Below, piece by piece: positions 8,224-16,419 of a stretch of 64,000 nucleotides of DNA. Each line of letters opens with the position of its first letter. Positions within the stretch are counted from its first letter, which is position 1. The stretch comes from Desulfovibrio mangrovi (lineage in GTDB: Bacteria > Desulfobacterota > Desulfovibrionia > Desulfovibrionales > Desulfovibrionaceae), in contig NZ_CP104208.1 in NCBI RefSeq assembly GCF_026230175.1, forward strand, positions 1,860,001 to 1,924,000, in the 5' to 3' direction. The translations under genes were made by a program, and so were the position numbers. The notes under the pieces were generated by a model, which was not told the DNA's origin, searched no databases, and saw nothing but the letters and a program-made list of their open reading frames with translations.

Positions 8224-9393
8224 ATGGACAACATACGCACGCTCGTGCACGAACATACCCCTTTTCTCATTGAGGCCCGCAGGGAACTGCACCGCATTCC
8301 CGAGCTTGCCTTTGAAGAAGTGAAGACCGCAGCCTATGTGGCAAAGGCGCTTGAGGATATGGGCCTTTCCGTCCGCACCGGCGTTGCCGGAACAGGCGTT
8401 GTGGCCCTGCTGGAAACCGGCCGCCCCGGTCCGGTAGTCATGCTGCGGGCAGACATGGACGCCCTGCCCATGACGGAAGCCACCGGGCTGGATTTCTGCT
8501 CCCTGCATGAAGGCTGCATGCACGCCTGCGGGCACGACACCCACATGGCCATTCTGCTGACCGCAGCCAAAGTGCTCACCGCCATGCGCGACGAACTGCG
8601 CGGCACGGTCAAGTTCGTGTTCCAGCCGGCGGAGGAGTTTCCCGGCGGCGCGCGCCCAATGATTGATGAAGGCGTGCTCTACAACCCCAAGGTAAATCAC
8701 TGCTTCGGACTGCATGTCTGGCCCGGAGCCCCTTCCGGCGTCATTGAAGTGAAGTCCGGACCGCTCATGGCAGCCATGGACCGCTTCGAGGTCACCATCA
8801 TCGGCAAGGGCGGCCATGCCGCAAAGCCCCATGAGTGCGTGGACGCGCTGGAAATCGGCACACAGGCCGTGGGAGCGCTGCAACGCATCATCTCCCGCAA
8901 AATCGACCCAGTGCACCCCGCCCTGCTCACCGTGGCGGTCTTCAACGCGGGGCACGCCTTCAACGTCATTGCGGAGACCGCCACATTCGGCGGCACCCTG
9001 CGGACCTTCGACCGCACCATCCGCTCCCAGTGGGAAGAGCGGATACGGCAGGTTTTGGGCGGCATATGTGACGCCATGGGCGCAACCTATGAATTCACTT
9101 TCATAGACGGCTACCCGCCCCTGCACAACAACCCCGCCATGGCGGACGTCATCCGGCGCGCGGCAAGCGACGCAGTCGGGAAAGAAAACGTCCATGAAGC
9201 CACCCCCACCATGGGAGGCGAAGACATGGCCTATTTCCTTGAACAGGTACCGGGCTGTTTCTTCTTCCTCGGCACGGGGTACGAAGGCTGCCACACCATC
9301 CACAACCCCGCCTTTACCGTAGATGAAAACGCCCTGCCCGCAGGGGTGGAAACCTTCTGCCGTGCTGTGCGGGAACTGCTTGGAACTGCATGA
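8224..9393 (+). CDS. M20D-family metallo-amidohydrolase (hippurate/N-acyl-amino-acid hydrolase type)
   Basis: 389 residues. Metal ligands of the M20D family are visible: Cys102 and His104 in HACGHDTH, Glu137-Glu138 in QPAEEFPGG, His164 in GLHVWP and a C-terminal His in HNPAF. The family removes acyl groups from N-acyl amino acids, including N-acetyl-diaminopimelate in some Firmicutes. Position next to lysA makes a lysine/DAP link conceivable, but the gene is divergent and the substrate is unproven. The start at 8224 (GGAG 8 nt upstream) is preferred to an upstream in-frame start at 8155. The single small lid domain begins near residue 180. Confidence 0.88.
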   Translation: MDNIRTLVHEHTPFLIEARRELHRIPELAFEEVKTAAYVAKALEDMGLSVRTGVAGTGVVALLETGRPGPVVMLRADMDALPMTEATGLDFCSLHEGCMHACGHDTHMAILLTAAKVLTAMRDELRGTVKFVFQPAEEFPGGARPMIDEGVLYNPKVNHCFGLHVWPGAPSGVIEVKSGPLMAAMDRFEVTIIGKGGHAAKPHECVDALEIGTQAVGALQRIISRKIDPVHPALLTVAVFNAGHAFNVIAETATFGGTLRTFDRTIRSQWEERIRQVLGGICDAMGATYEFTFIDGYPPLHNNPAMADVIRRAASDAVGKENVHEATPTMGGEDMAYFLEQVPGCFFFLGTGYEGCHTIHNPAFTVDENALPAGVETFCRAVRELLGTA

Positions 9394-9409
9394 TTTTTCC
9401 GATTGCCTG

Positions 9410-9438
9410 TTGACTTTATCTATTCCAGTGGCGATTCT
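9410..9438 (+). promoter_or_regulatory. Candidate promoter of the FKBP gene
   Basis: TTGACT (9410-9415), 17 bp, GATTCT (9433-9438), 33 bp before the ATG. The -35 box is good, the -10 box weak. Confidence 0.45.
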
Positions 9439-9471
9439 TAGCGCTTCAAACCTTTAAATGAGGAGACGTGC

Positions 9472-9897
9472 ATGACTCAGGTCAAAGACGGCGATTCCGT
9501 AAAAGTTCATTACACCGGCACGCTGAACGACGGCACGGTGTTCGATTCTTCCCGTGACCGTGAGCCTCTGGAATTCACCATGGGTTCCGGCATGCTTATT
9601 CCCGGATTCGAATCCGCCGTCCTCGGTATGGGCGTCGGCAACACCACCAAGGTGACCATTGCTCCCGAGAACGCCTATGGCGAAGTGAACGAAGAGCTCA
9701 TTCTGGACGTTCCCAAGTCGCAGGTTCCCGGCCACATCACCCCCGAAGTGGGCATGATGCTGCAGCTGCAGACCGAAGAAGGCATGATGGAAGTTGTTAT
9801 CGCAGCCGTGAATGATGATTCCATCGTGCTGGATGCCAACCACCCCCTCGCCGGTCAGGAACTGACCTTCGAGATCGAAGTGGTGGCGATCAACTAG
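9472..9897 (+). CDS. FKBP-type peptidyl-prolyl cis-trans isomerase, SlyD-like
   Basis: 141-residue cytoplasmic prolyl isomerase. The FKBP opening VKVHYTGTLNDGTVFDSS is followed by an insert-in-flap domain (about residues 70-120), which in SlyD provides chaperone activity. The His/Cys-rich metal-binding tail of Escherichia coli SlyD is absent, so a nickel-delivery role is not supported. Start has GAGGAG 6 nt upstream. It is a single-gene unit with its own promoter and a strong terminator. Confidence 0.93.
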   Translation: MTQVKDGDSVKVHYTGTLNDGTVFDSSRDREPLEFTMGSGMLIPGFESAVLGMGVGNTTKVTIAPENAYGEVNEELILDVPKSQVPGHITPEVGMMLQLQTEEGMMEVVIAAVNDDSIVLDANHPLAGQELTFEIEVVAIN

Positions 9898-9919
9898 CTC
9901 CGGCCTGCATCCCGAAGAC

Positions 9920-9955
9920 AAAAAGCCGCTGTTCCGAAGAGAACAGCGGCTTTTT
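9920..9955 (+). terminator. Terminator of the FKBP gene
   Basis: AAAAAGCCGCTGTTC (9920-9934) pairs with GAACAGCGGCTTTTT (9941-9955). Perfect 15-bp stem ending in a U tract. Confidence 0.9.
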
Positions 9956-10008
9956 ATTGCATGCAGACATATACCCCCTCTCTGCCGTACCCAGCCTGAC
10001 GCAAAACA

Positions 10009-10040
10009 AAGGCCGCCGCTCCTGTTGGAACGGCGGCCTT
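10009..10040 (-). terminator. Terminator of feoB
   Basis: AAGGCCGCCG (10009-10018) with CGGCGGCCTT (10031-10040). On the minus strand it is followed by TTTGTTTTG, 43 bp after the feoB stop. Confidence 0.8.
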
Positions 10041-10083
10041 ATTCATGCATGAGTCCGTGAGTTGTCGGGAGTAGCCCGAAGGT

Positions 10084-12267
10084 CTACAGCGAGCCCAACT
10101 GATATACGGCGGTGGCCAGCGCAAGGGCGAAGGCCGTGTTGAACACCGTGGAGAAGATTGCCCAACCCCACGAACCAGCTTCCTGCTTGATGGCGACCAC
10201 GGTCACGAAGCAAGGGGCGTAGAGCAGCACGAAGAGCAGCAGGGATACGGCGTTGGCCGGAGTCCAGTGCGGGTCGTTGGCGATACGCTCAGCAAGAGGC
10301 TGCGCTTCTTCCACGTCCACTTCACCCAGAGAGTATGCGGTACCGAGGGTGGAGACGATGACTTCCTTGGCTGCAAAGCCGCCCACCAGCGCGATGTTTG
10401 TGCGCCACTCAAAACCCGCCCACTTGGTCAGGGGTTCGATGGCGATGCCGATGCGACCTGCAACGGAGTTGCGCAGGGCTTCCTCGCTTTCAAGGTTGTC
10501 CACTTCCGTCAGCTTTTCTTCAAACTTGGCGATTTCCTTGCCTTCGGCCTTTGCGGCTTCGAGCTGGGCACTGATTTCTGTGCGCTGCGTTTCAAAGGTG
10601 GCCAGCTGATCCACGGAAAGCTTGGGGAAGGTCATGGCGAGCCACAGCAGGATGGAGATGGCCAGAATGACGGTACCGGCCTTCTTGATATACTGCCAGG
10701 TACGCTCCCAGGTATGGATCATGAGCCCGCGGAAGGTGGGAACGCGGTACGGGGGCAATTCCATGACGAAGGGAGTCGCCTCGCCACGGATGACGGTGGA
10801 ACGCAACAACTTGGCAACCAGCAATGCGGAGACCCAGCCCACCAGCGTGAGCGAGAACATGACGCCAGCCTGATGCTCTTCAAAGAACACGCCCACGATG
10901 AGCAGGAAAACAGGCAGCTTGGCGCCGCAGGCCATGAAGGGCGCGGTCAGCAGCGTTGCCAGCTTTTCCTTGGGGCTGCGCAGGGTACGCGAGGCCATGA
11001 CGCCGGGCACGGCGCAACCACCGGCAATACCGCCGGAAACAATGAAGGGCATGACAGAACAACCGTGCAGGCCGAAGAAGCGGAACACGCGGTCGAGCAT
11101 GTAGGCGATTCGGGCCATGTAGCCGGAGTCTTCCAGAAACGCGATCTGCATGAACATGAGCATGATCAGCGGCACAAAGCCCATGACACCGCCCACGCCG
11201 TCGATGACGCCGGAAACGATAAGGGACTTGAGCATGCCGTCCGGCAGGATGTTCGATACGGCTTCATTCAGCCAGCCGAAGAAGGCTTCCACCCACCCCA
11301 TGGGAATCTCGCCGATGCTGAAGGTCACCTGATAGATGAGGAACAGCATGCCGAGCATGATGAGCGGGCCGAACATGCGGTGCGTGAGCACTTGGTCGAT
11401 CTTGTCGGAAACGGCAAGACGGTCTTCCAGCGCATCAAGGCGGGACACAACGCCCTGACGCAGGATGGAGGAAATGTAGCCGTAGCGGTAGTCAGCGATA
11501 ACCGCTTCGGGATAGGTTTTCAGGGTCGCCTCAAGGTGCTCGGCCACTTCCCTAGCGCGGGCTTCCAGCTCTGCGGCCACAGCCCCTAAGGGGCGGCCGA
11601 TGCGCTGAATTTCCTCATCGTTCTCAAGATACTTGATGGCCACCCAACGGGCGGGATAGCGGTCGGTGAGGAACTGTTCGCGGTTGATCAGGGCCACCAT
11701 CTCTTCCAGCACCGGATCAAGGTCCGGACCATAGGAAATGGTCAGCGGCTCCCACGGTTTGCCCGCCTGCCTGTCGGCATTGGCCACGGCAGTCAGCATG
11801 AGGGATTCTATGCCCTCGCCGGTACGGGCCACGGTTTCAACCACGGGCACGCCCAGCAGGGACTGCAGCTTGCGGGCATCGATGCGGATGCCCTGCTTTC
11901 TTGCCTCGTCCATCATGTTCAGGGCGATGGTGAGGGGGGCACCCATTTCCATGAGCTGCACGGCCAGATACAGGTTACGCTCAAGCGCGCCTGCGTTGGC
12001 CACGTCTATGACCATGTCGGGGCGTTCATCGGCCACAACACTGCGGGCGACAACCTCTTCCATGGTGTATGCAGTCAGTGAGTACGTGCCGGGCAGGTCG
12101 ATGACCTGTACTTCACGCCCGTCCACAAACGCGGAACCCTGCTTCTTGTCTACGGTGATACCGGGATAGTTGCCCACATGCTGACGGGCACCGGTGATGG
12201 CATTGAACGCGGTGGTCTTGCCGGAGTTGGGGTTACCGGCAAGTGCAACGGTTAACTTTCTGGACAT
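10084..12267 (-). CDS. feoB: Ferrous iron transporter FeoB
   Basis: Inner-membrane Fe(II) uptake protein of 727 residues. The N-terminal GTPase domain has G1 GNPNSGKT (11-18), G3 DLPG (57-60) and G4 NMMD (117-120). A helical spacer follows to about residue 280, then the polytopic membrane core with the Gate motifs (GCAVPGVMASRT region and its repeat). A charged, likely coiled segment near residues 555-600 lies between the two membrane halves. Start has AGGAAG 6 nt upstream. Its feoA lies 33 bp upstream on the same strand. Part of a Fur-controlled iron cluster. Confidence 0.97.
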   Translation of the reverse strand: MSRKLTVALAGNPNSGKTTAFNAITGARQHVGNYPGITVDKKQGSAFVDGREVQVIDLPGTYSLTAYTMEEVVARSVVADERPDMVIDVANAGALERNLYLAVQLMEMGAPLTIALNMMDEARKQGIRIDARKLQSLLGVPVVETVARTGEGIESLMLTAVANADRQAGKPWEPLTISYGPDLDPVLEEMVALINREQFLTDRYPARWVAIKYLENDEEIQRIGRPLGAVAAELEARAREVAEHLEATLKTYPEAVIADYRYGYISSILRQGVVSRLDALEDRLAVSDKIDQVLTHRMFGPLIMLGMLFLIYQVTFSIGEIPMGWVEAFFGWLNEAVSNILPDGMLKSLIVSGVIDGVGGVMGFVPLIMLMFMQIAFLEDSGYMARIAYMLDRVFRFFGLHGCSVMPFIVSGGIAGGCAVPGVMASRTLRSPKEKLATLLTAPFMACGAKLPVFLLIVGVFFEEHQAGVMFSLTLVGWVSALLVAKLLRSTVIRGEATPFVMELPPYRVPTFRGLMIHTWERTWQYIKKAGTVILAISILLWLAMTFPKLSVDQLATFETQRTEISAQLEAAKAEGKEIAKFEEKLTEVDNLESEEALRNSVAGRIGIAIEPLTKWAGFEWRTNIALVGGFAAKEVIVSTLGTAYSLGEVDVEEAQPLAERIANDPHWTPANAVSLLLFVLLYAPCFVTVVAIKQEAGSWGWAIFSTVFNTAFALALATAVYQLGSL

Positions 12268-12300
12268 TATATACTTCCTGTCTTCCCTAGGCGGATCAGG

Positions 12301-12537
12301 TTACAGCAGTTCAACGGTAATGTAGTCGGCCTCGTTGTTACGCAGCGAAAGGGTGAACCCTATAAGCCGCAATGCCACGGGGTCACGCAGGGGAGCACGA
12401 CCGGTGATTTCGATCTCCGCTCCGGAGATGAGCCCCATGTCGCGAATTCTGCGTCCCAGTTCACCGGACGCGGTTACGCTGTGAATCTTTGCCTTCTGCC
12501 CTACCTTGAGTTCCCGAAGAGGGAGAATAATGGACAT
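12301..12537 (-). CDS. feoA: FeoA-family protein, partner of FeoB
   Basis: 78-residue SH3-like cytoplasmic protein that binds and modulates FeoB. It has the FeoA pattern LRELKVGQKAKI, RIRDMGLISGAEIEI and a C-terminal LRNNEADYI. The start at 12537 is preceded by GAGGAGA; an in-frame start 33 bp upstream is less likely. It sits directly before feoB. A Fur-box-like palindrome lies 73 bp upstream of its start. Confidence 0.93.
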   Translation of the reverse strand: MSIILPLRELKVGQKAKIHSVTASGELGRRIRDMGLISGAEIEITGRAPLRDPVALRLIGFTLSLRNNEADYITVELL

Positions 12538-12609
12538 ACTGTCTCCTCGCATGCCTCGCTGCCGAACCATGGCAACGCTGACACCGCGCTATCTTTTCAT
12601 CAAATGATG

Positions 12610-12626
12610 TTGAAAATCGTTTTCAA
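12610..12626. promoter_or_regulatory. Fur-box-like palindrome before feoA-feoB
   Basis: TTGAAAATCGTTTTCAA, a perfect 7-1-7 style inverted repeat (TTGAAAA, CGTTTTCAA arms), close to known Fur-type operators. It lies 73 bp upstream of the feoA start. Confidence 0.65.
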
Positions 12627-12701
12627 TTAAGTTGCCAAAAAAAGTGCACCTTGTGCACGAACGTTTTCGGAGATGGCAACGAAACCGGAAACCGTCGTTA
12701 A

Positions 12702-12911
12702 CTATTGCCCGCCGCAGCTACCGCCACAACCACAAGAGTGGTTCACGGGCTTGATTTCGCGTTCATCCGAACGGATGTGCCGGGCCGAACCGCAGCCACC
12801 GCAACCGCCTGAGCAACCGCATCCGTCAGAAGGCTTCTTCGTAAGCTGTCTTCTGATCAAATACGCAGCGGCAGCTACTACTATCAGGGCAACCGCAAGG
12901 GTATCCCACAT
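12702..12911 (-). CDS. FeoB-associated Cys-rich membrane protein
   Basis: 69 residues: one N-terminal transmembrane helix (about 3-20), then a positively charged turn (RRQLTKK) and a Cys/Gly-rich tail with two clusters (CGCSGGCGGCG and CGCGGSCGG). This matches the small FeoB_associated family found next to feo genes; a metal-binding or FeoC-like helper role is proposed but not established. Start has AAGGAG 7 nt upstream. It follows the second feoA by 52 bp, so the two likely share the upstream Fur-controlled promoter. Confidence 0.88.
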   Translation of the reverse strand: MWDTLAVALIVVAAAAYLIRRQLTKKPSDGCGCSGGCGGCGSARHIRSDEREIKPVNHSCGCGGSCGGQ

Positions 12912-12963
12912 GTCAAAACTCCTTCCCCCGTTCTGCGGGGGCCGGTGTCAAGCTCCCCGTCCC

Positions 12964-13197
12964 TCAGGCGCGGGGATCGTTTTCGAGAGGTTCGCAAGTT
13001 ACCTGTTCTGCCATTTCCATTCCCAGCGCCACGCACGCCTCACGCACCTTGACGCTGCAGGGGCCGCAGACTTCCACAACGGTACCGGGCGTAATGCCCA
13101 GCGCGCAGAGTCTGCCCCTCTCTCTGGAACAGCCGCAATAGCCCTTGATGGTGGCCTTGCTGCCGGCAGGTACCTTGTCCAATGTACAACAACTCAT
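12964..13197 (-). CDS. Second FeoA-family protein, Cys-rich
   Basis: 77 residues with the FeoA core (ATIKGYCGCSRERGRLCALGITPGTVVEVCGP). It is unusual in having seven or more cysteines, including CC at residues 3-4, CGC and CGPC, which the feoB-linked copy lacks; a metal or redox function is possible. The start at 13197 has GGAGG 6 nt upstream; an upstream in-frame start lies inside the promoter and is rejected. First gene of a two-gene unit with the Cys-rich membrane protein. Confidence 0.88.
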   Translation of the reverse strand: MSCCTLDKVPAGSKATIKGYCGCSRERGRLCALGITPGTVVEVCGPCSVKVREACVALGMEMAEQVTCEPLENDPRA

Positions 13198-13222
13198 GAA
13201 GTTCCTCCGAAAACGTGACTTC

Positions 13223-13251
13223 CTACTATTCCAGTTGAAAATGATTGTCAA
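13223..13251 (-). promoter_or_regulatory. Promoter of the second feoA unit
   Basis: Minus strand TTGACA (13251-13246), 17 bp, TAGTAG (13228-13223). The -35 box is embedded in a Fur-box-like site. Confidence 0.7.
13235..13251. promoter_or_regulatory. Fur-box-like site overlapping the promoter
   Basis: TTGAAAATGATTGTCAA, an imperfect palindrome that covers the -35 box of the second feoA unit, as expected for iron-dependent repression. Confidence 0.7.
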
Positions 13252-13268
13252 GTTCCTCAGCCTCTGAA

Positions 13269-13285
13269 TTGAAAATAATTATCAT
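13269..13285. promoter_or_regulatory. Second Fur-box-like site
   Basis: TTGAAAATAATTATCAT, 34 bp (about three helical turns) from the first site. Paired Fur sites of this spacing are plausible for cooperative binding. Confidence 0.6.
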
Positions 13286-13337
13286 CGCCCATGGTGTCAT
13301 GACGCAGGTCACATTTTCGGACAAAATTCAAAAAAAA

Positions 13338-13358
13338 AGGAAGCCCATGAAGCTTCCT
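13338..13358 (-). terminator. Terminator of paaK
   Basis: AGGAAGC (13338-13344) with GCTTCCT (13352-13358). On the minus strand an unbroken run of eight T follows. It lies about 110 bp beyond the paaK stop. Confidence 0.7.
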
Positions 13359-13469
13359 CTTCTTCGTTGCATGTACAACGAAAACCATCTGTAATTCTTG
13401 CCTGAAATTCTGCTGAACAAACGGAACCGCCCTGCGCCCTTCCTCTTCTCCAGACCACCAGCCCGCGGA

Positions 13470-14768
13470 TTACAGCTGTCGCTTGTCCACCACCCGACGA
13501 ATCTTGCCTTCCGTCCGTTCCAGCGTCTTGCGGCCCACAAAGACCACGTCCATGGAAACGCCAAGCTCGGAGGCCAGCTTCCGCTTGATGCCTTCCAGCG
13601 CCTCGCGCGCAACGCGCATACGGTCGAAAAGCAGGTTCTCGGAAACCTCCAGATACACCGTCGCCTTGTCGAGACGCCCTTCCCGCTCCAGAACGATCTG
13701 ATAATGCGGCTCCGCACCTTCCATTGCGAAGAGCACGGTCTCCACCTGCAGGGGGAAGACATTGACGCCGCGAATGATCAGCATATCGTCGCTACGCCCG
13801 ATGATACGGGCAATACGCCGGAAGCTGCGACCACACCCGCACCGCCCGGGCACAAGGCGGGTCAGGTCGCCGGTGCGGAACCGGATCATGGGAAAAGCTT
13901 CCTTGGTCAGCGTGGTGAGCACCAGTTCGCCCACCTCGCCGTCGGCAACAGGTTCTCCCGTTTCAGGATGCACGATCTCCACAAGGAAATGATCCTCGTT
14001 CACATGCAGCCCCTGCCGCTCAAGACACTCCCCGGCAACCCCCGGCCCCATGACTTCCGAAATACCGTAGTTGTCAGTGGCGGTCACTTTCAGGCGGGCC
14101 TGAATTTCATCGCGCATGGCCTCGGACCACGCCTCCGCGCCGAAGAGACCCCATTTAAGGTGCAGAGAGTTAGGGTTAACGCCCATCTCTTCCATGGTGT
14201 CCGCCAGATGCAGGGCATAGCTCGGCGTGCAGCACAGAGCCGTGGTGCGGTAGTCCTGCATGATCATGATCTGCTTGCGGGCGTTGCCACCCGAGCTGGG
14301 AATAACCGATGCGCCCAGCGCCTCCGCTCCGTAATGAAGACCGAAGCCGCCAGTGAACAAACCGTAGTTGAAGGCTATCTGCACCACGTCGTCGCGCGTC
14401 ATGCCGCCCATGCCGAGAATGCGGGCCACCAGACGCGACCAGCGTTTGAGATCGTTGCGCGTATAGCCCACCACGATGGGCTTGCCCGTTGTGCCCGAAG
14501 AAGATTGCAGCCGCACGACATCGCGCAGCGGAACGGCAAACAGGCCATAAGGATAGTTGTCGCGGATGTCCTGTTTGGTGGTGAAAGGCAGCCTGCGCAG
14601 GTCGTCCAGCGAACGGAAATCGTCCGGGTCAATGCCCAGTTCGGCAAACCGCTGCCGATAGAGCGGCACATTGCGCGCCACGCGGTTCAGCGTTGCCTGA
14701 AGACGCTCAAGCTGAAGCTGCTCAAGCTCTTCCCTGTCCATGCACTCGGCATCTTTTTCAAAAAACAT
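13470..14768 (-). CDS. paaK: Phenylacetate-CoA ligase family adenylate-forming enzyme
   Basis: 432 residues of the PaaK branch of the ANL superfamily, which activates aryl acids (phenylacetate, indoleacetate) to CoA thioesters using ATP. The P-loop SSSGTTGKP is at residues 89-97 and the C-terminal AMP-binding region has FRTGDLT and the hinge [11 protein letters not shown]. The start at 14768 has GAGGTG 6 nt upstream. It is the last gene of a leftward cluster with livFGMH, a pairing common in sulfate reducers, where the true substrate is often undefined. It may act on amino-acid-derived aryl acids taken up by the transporter. Confidence 0.9.
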   Translation of the reverse strand: MFFEKDAECMDREELEQLQLERLQATLNRVARNVPLYRQRFAELGIDPDDFRSLDDLRRLPFTTKQDIRDNYPYGLFAVPLRDVVRLQSSSGTTGKPIVVGYTRNDLKRWSRLVARILGMGGMTRDDVVQIAFNYGLFTGGFGLHYGAEALGASVIPSSGGNARKQIMIMQDYRTTALCCTPSYALHLADTMEEMGVNPNSLHLKWGLFGAEAWSEAMRDEIQARLKVTATDNYGISEVMGPGVAGECLERQGLHVNEDHFLVEIVHPETGEPVADGEVGELVLTTLTKEAFPMIRFRTGDLTRLVPGRCGCGRSFRRIARIIGRSDDMLIIRGVNVFPLQVETVLFAMEGAEPHYQIVLEREGRLDKATVYLEVSENLLFDRMRVAREALEGIKRKLASELGVSMDVVFVGRKTLERTEGKIRRVVDKRQL

Positions 14769-14858
14769 AACGATCACCTCTGCTAGGTATGCTGCATGCA
14801 AAGCAGGATCACGGCCAGTTCCGGGCCAATTCAGGGCCAGACCGGGGCCGGAATCACG

Positions 14859-15611
14859 TCAGACAGCAGGCTCCGGCTGCACTTCCCGATCAAGATCGCG
14901 CCCAAGATAGGCGCGCTGCACATCATTGTTTGCCAGCAATTCCGCTGCGGGGCCCTGCAGGAGAATGCGCCCCGTTTCCAGCACGTAGCCCCTGTCGGCT
15001 ATCCGCAATGCGGCACGGGCGTTCTGTTCCACCAGCAGGACGGTGAGCCCCAGCGCATCCCGCAATTTAAGGATATGCCGAAAAATTTCCTTCGTCACCG
15101 TGGGGGCAAGCCCCATACCCGGTTCGTCCAGCAACAGCATCTTCGGCTTGGCCATGAGCGCGCGCCCGATGGCCACCATCTGCTGTTCCCCGCCGGAAAG
15201 GGTGCCCGCAGGCTGCAGCCTGCGCTCTTCAAGACGGGGGAACATGGCGTAGACCTGATCGATGTCATCCTGCACGTCCGCCTTCCTGCCCAGCCGGTGC
15301 CTGCAGAAGGAACCGAGCAGCAGATTGTCCTCCACGGTCATGGGACCGAACACCAGCCTGCCCTCGGGAACGTGGGAAACGCCCGCCCGCACAATGGCGT
15401 CCGGCTTGGCCTGCGTAATATCCTTTCCGTCAAATTCTATATTCCCGGATGCAGGCCGCATGAGGCCCGATATGGCCGTCAGCATTGTAGTCTTACCCGC
15501 TCCGTTGGCACCGATGAGCGCCACAATCTCTCCCCTGCCCACATGCAGGGAAGCACGGCGCACCGCCTGAATGCGCCCGTAGGCGAGGTCCACGTTCCGC
15601 AAGCGCAGCAT
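14859..15611 (-). CDS. livF: Branched-chain amino acid ABC transporter ATPase LivF
   Basis: 250 residues. Walker A GANGAGKTT (34-42), ABC signature LSGGEQQM, Walker B LLLDEP, and the LivF C-terminal EQNARAALRIADRGYVLETG. It powers import of branched-chain or similar amino acids through LivHM. The start at 15611 (GGGGAGG upstream) lies 1 bp after the livG stop, so the two are translationally coupled. Confidence 0.94.
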   Translation of the reverse strand: MLRLRNVDLAYGRIQAVRRASLHVGRGEIVALIGANGAGKTTMLTAISGLMRPASGNIEFDGKDITQAKPDAIVRAGVSHVPEGRLVFGPMTVEDNLLLGSFCRHRLGRKADVQDDIDQVYAMFPRLEERRLQPAGTLSGGEQQMVAIGRALMAKPKMLLLDEPGMGLAPTVTKEIFRHILKLRDALGLTVLLVEQNARAALRIADRGYVLETGRILLQGPAAELLANNDVQRAYLGRDLDREVQPEPAV

Positions 15612-15612
15612 G

Positions 15613-16419
15613 CTACACCTCCCCTTCGCCGCTTTCCAGACATTCCGGCTCATCGTCATCACCAAGGTAGGCGGCAATGACAGCGGGGTTACGCTGTATC
15701 TCCAGCGGTGTACCGGAAGCCAAAAGTTCGCCGAAGCAAAGCACGTAAATACTGTCGCTGATTCCCATCACCAGCTCCATGTCATGCTCCACCAGTGCCA
15801 CCGTAATGCCCAGATCATCGCGCATGCGCCTGATGAGCCGTCCCAATTCCTGCGTCTCACGCATATTCAGGCCCGCGGCTGGTTCGTCGAGCAGCAGCAG
15901 CTCAGGGTCCGCCACGATGACGCGGGCCATTTCGAGCAGGCGCTGATTACCGTAGGCAAGTTCGCCCGCAGGCAACGAGGCCATTTCCGCCAGCCCCACA
16001 AAGTCCAGAGCCCGCATGGCCTCTTCCGCACATTCCCGTTCTTCGCGGCGGTAGCGCGGCGTCTTGAAAAAGGCATCCAGCACGCCGTATGCCCCTTTGC
16101 GGTGACGTCCGGCCATGACGTTCTCAAGAACGGTCATGTTCGTGAAGACCTCAAGATTCTGGAAGGTACGCAGAATCCCCTTTCCCGCCCGCACATGCGG
16201 CGGCAGGGAATCCACTGTCACACCGTTCAGAACAATGGAGCCCGAAGCCATGGCAACCATGCCGGTCACGGCATTCAGCAAGGTGGTCTTGCCTGCGCCG
16301 TTGGGGCCGATGATGGCCGTAATGTGCCCTTTCTCCATGGCGCAGGACACACCCTGCAGGGCCTTCACCCCGCCGAACTGCACCCCGATGCCCTCACACT
16401 GCAGCAGGATATCAGCCAT
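15613..16419 (-). CDS. livG: Branched-chain amino acid ABC transporter ATPase LivG
   Basis: 268 residues. Walker A GPNGAGKTT (38-46), the LivG-type signature AYGNQRLLEMAR and Walker B LLLDEPAAGLN. It pairs with LivF as the heterodimeric ATPase. The ATG at 16419 lies within the livM 3' end (8-bp overlap) with GGAGGG upstream; the in-frame extension further upstream is rejected because it lacks family sequence. Confidence 0.94.
   Translation of the reverse strand: MADILLQCEGIGVQFGGVKALQGVSCAMEKGHITAIIGPNGAGKTTLLNAVTGMVAMASGSIVLNGVTVDSLPPHVRAGKGILRTFQNLEVFTNMTVLENVMAGRHRKGAYGVLDAFFKTPRYRREERECAEEAMRALDFVGLAEMASLPAGELAYGNQRLLEMARVIVADPELLLLDEPAAGLNMRETQELGRLIRRMRDDLGITVALVEHDMELVMGISDSIYVLCFGELLASGTPLEIQRNPAVIAAYLGDDDEPECLESGEGEV

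Noticed and set aside
8098-9303. 401-codon frame antisense to the M20 gene
   Set aside because: Shadow frame; the plus strand has all metal ligands.
10267-11589. 440-codon frame antisense to feoB
   Set aside because: His- and Gln-rich shadow of the FeoB reading frame.
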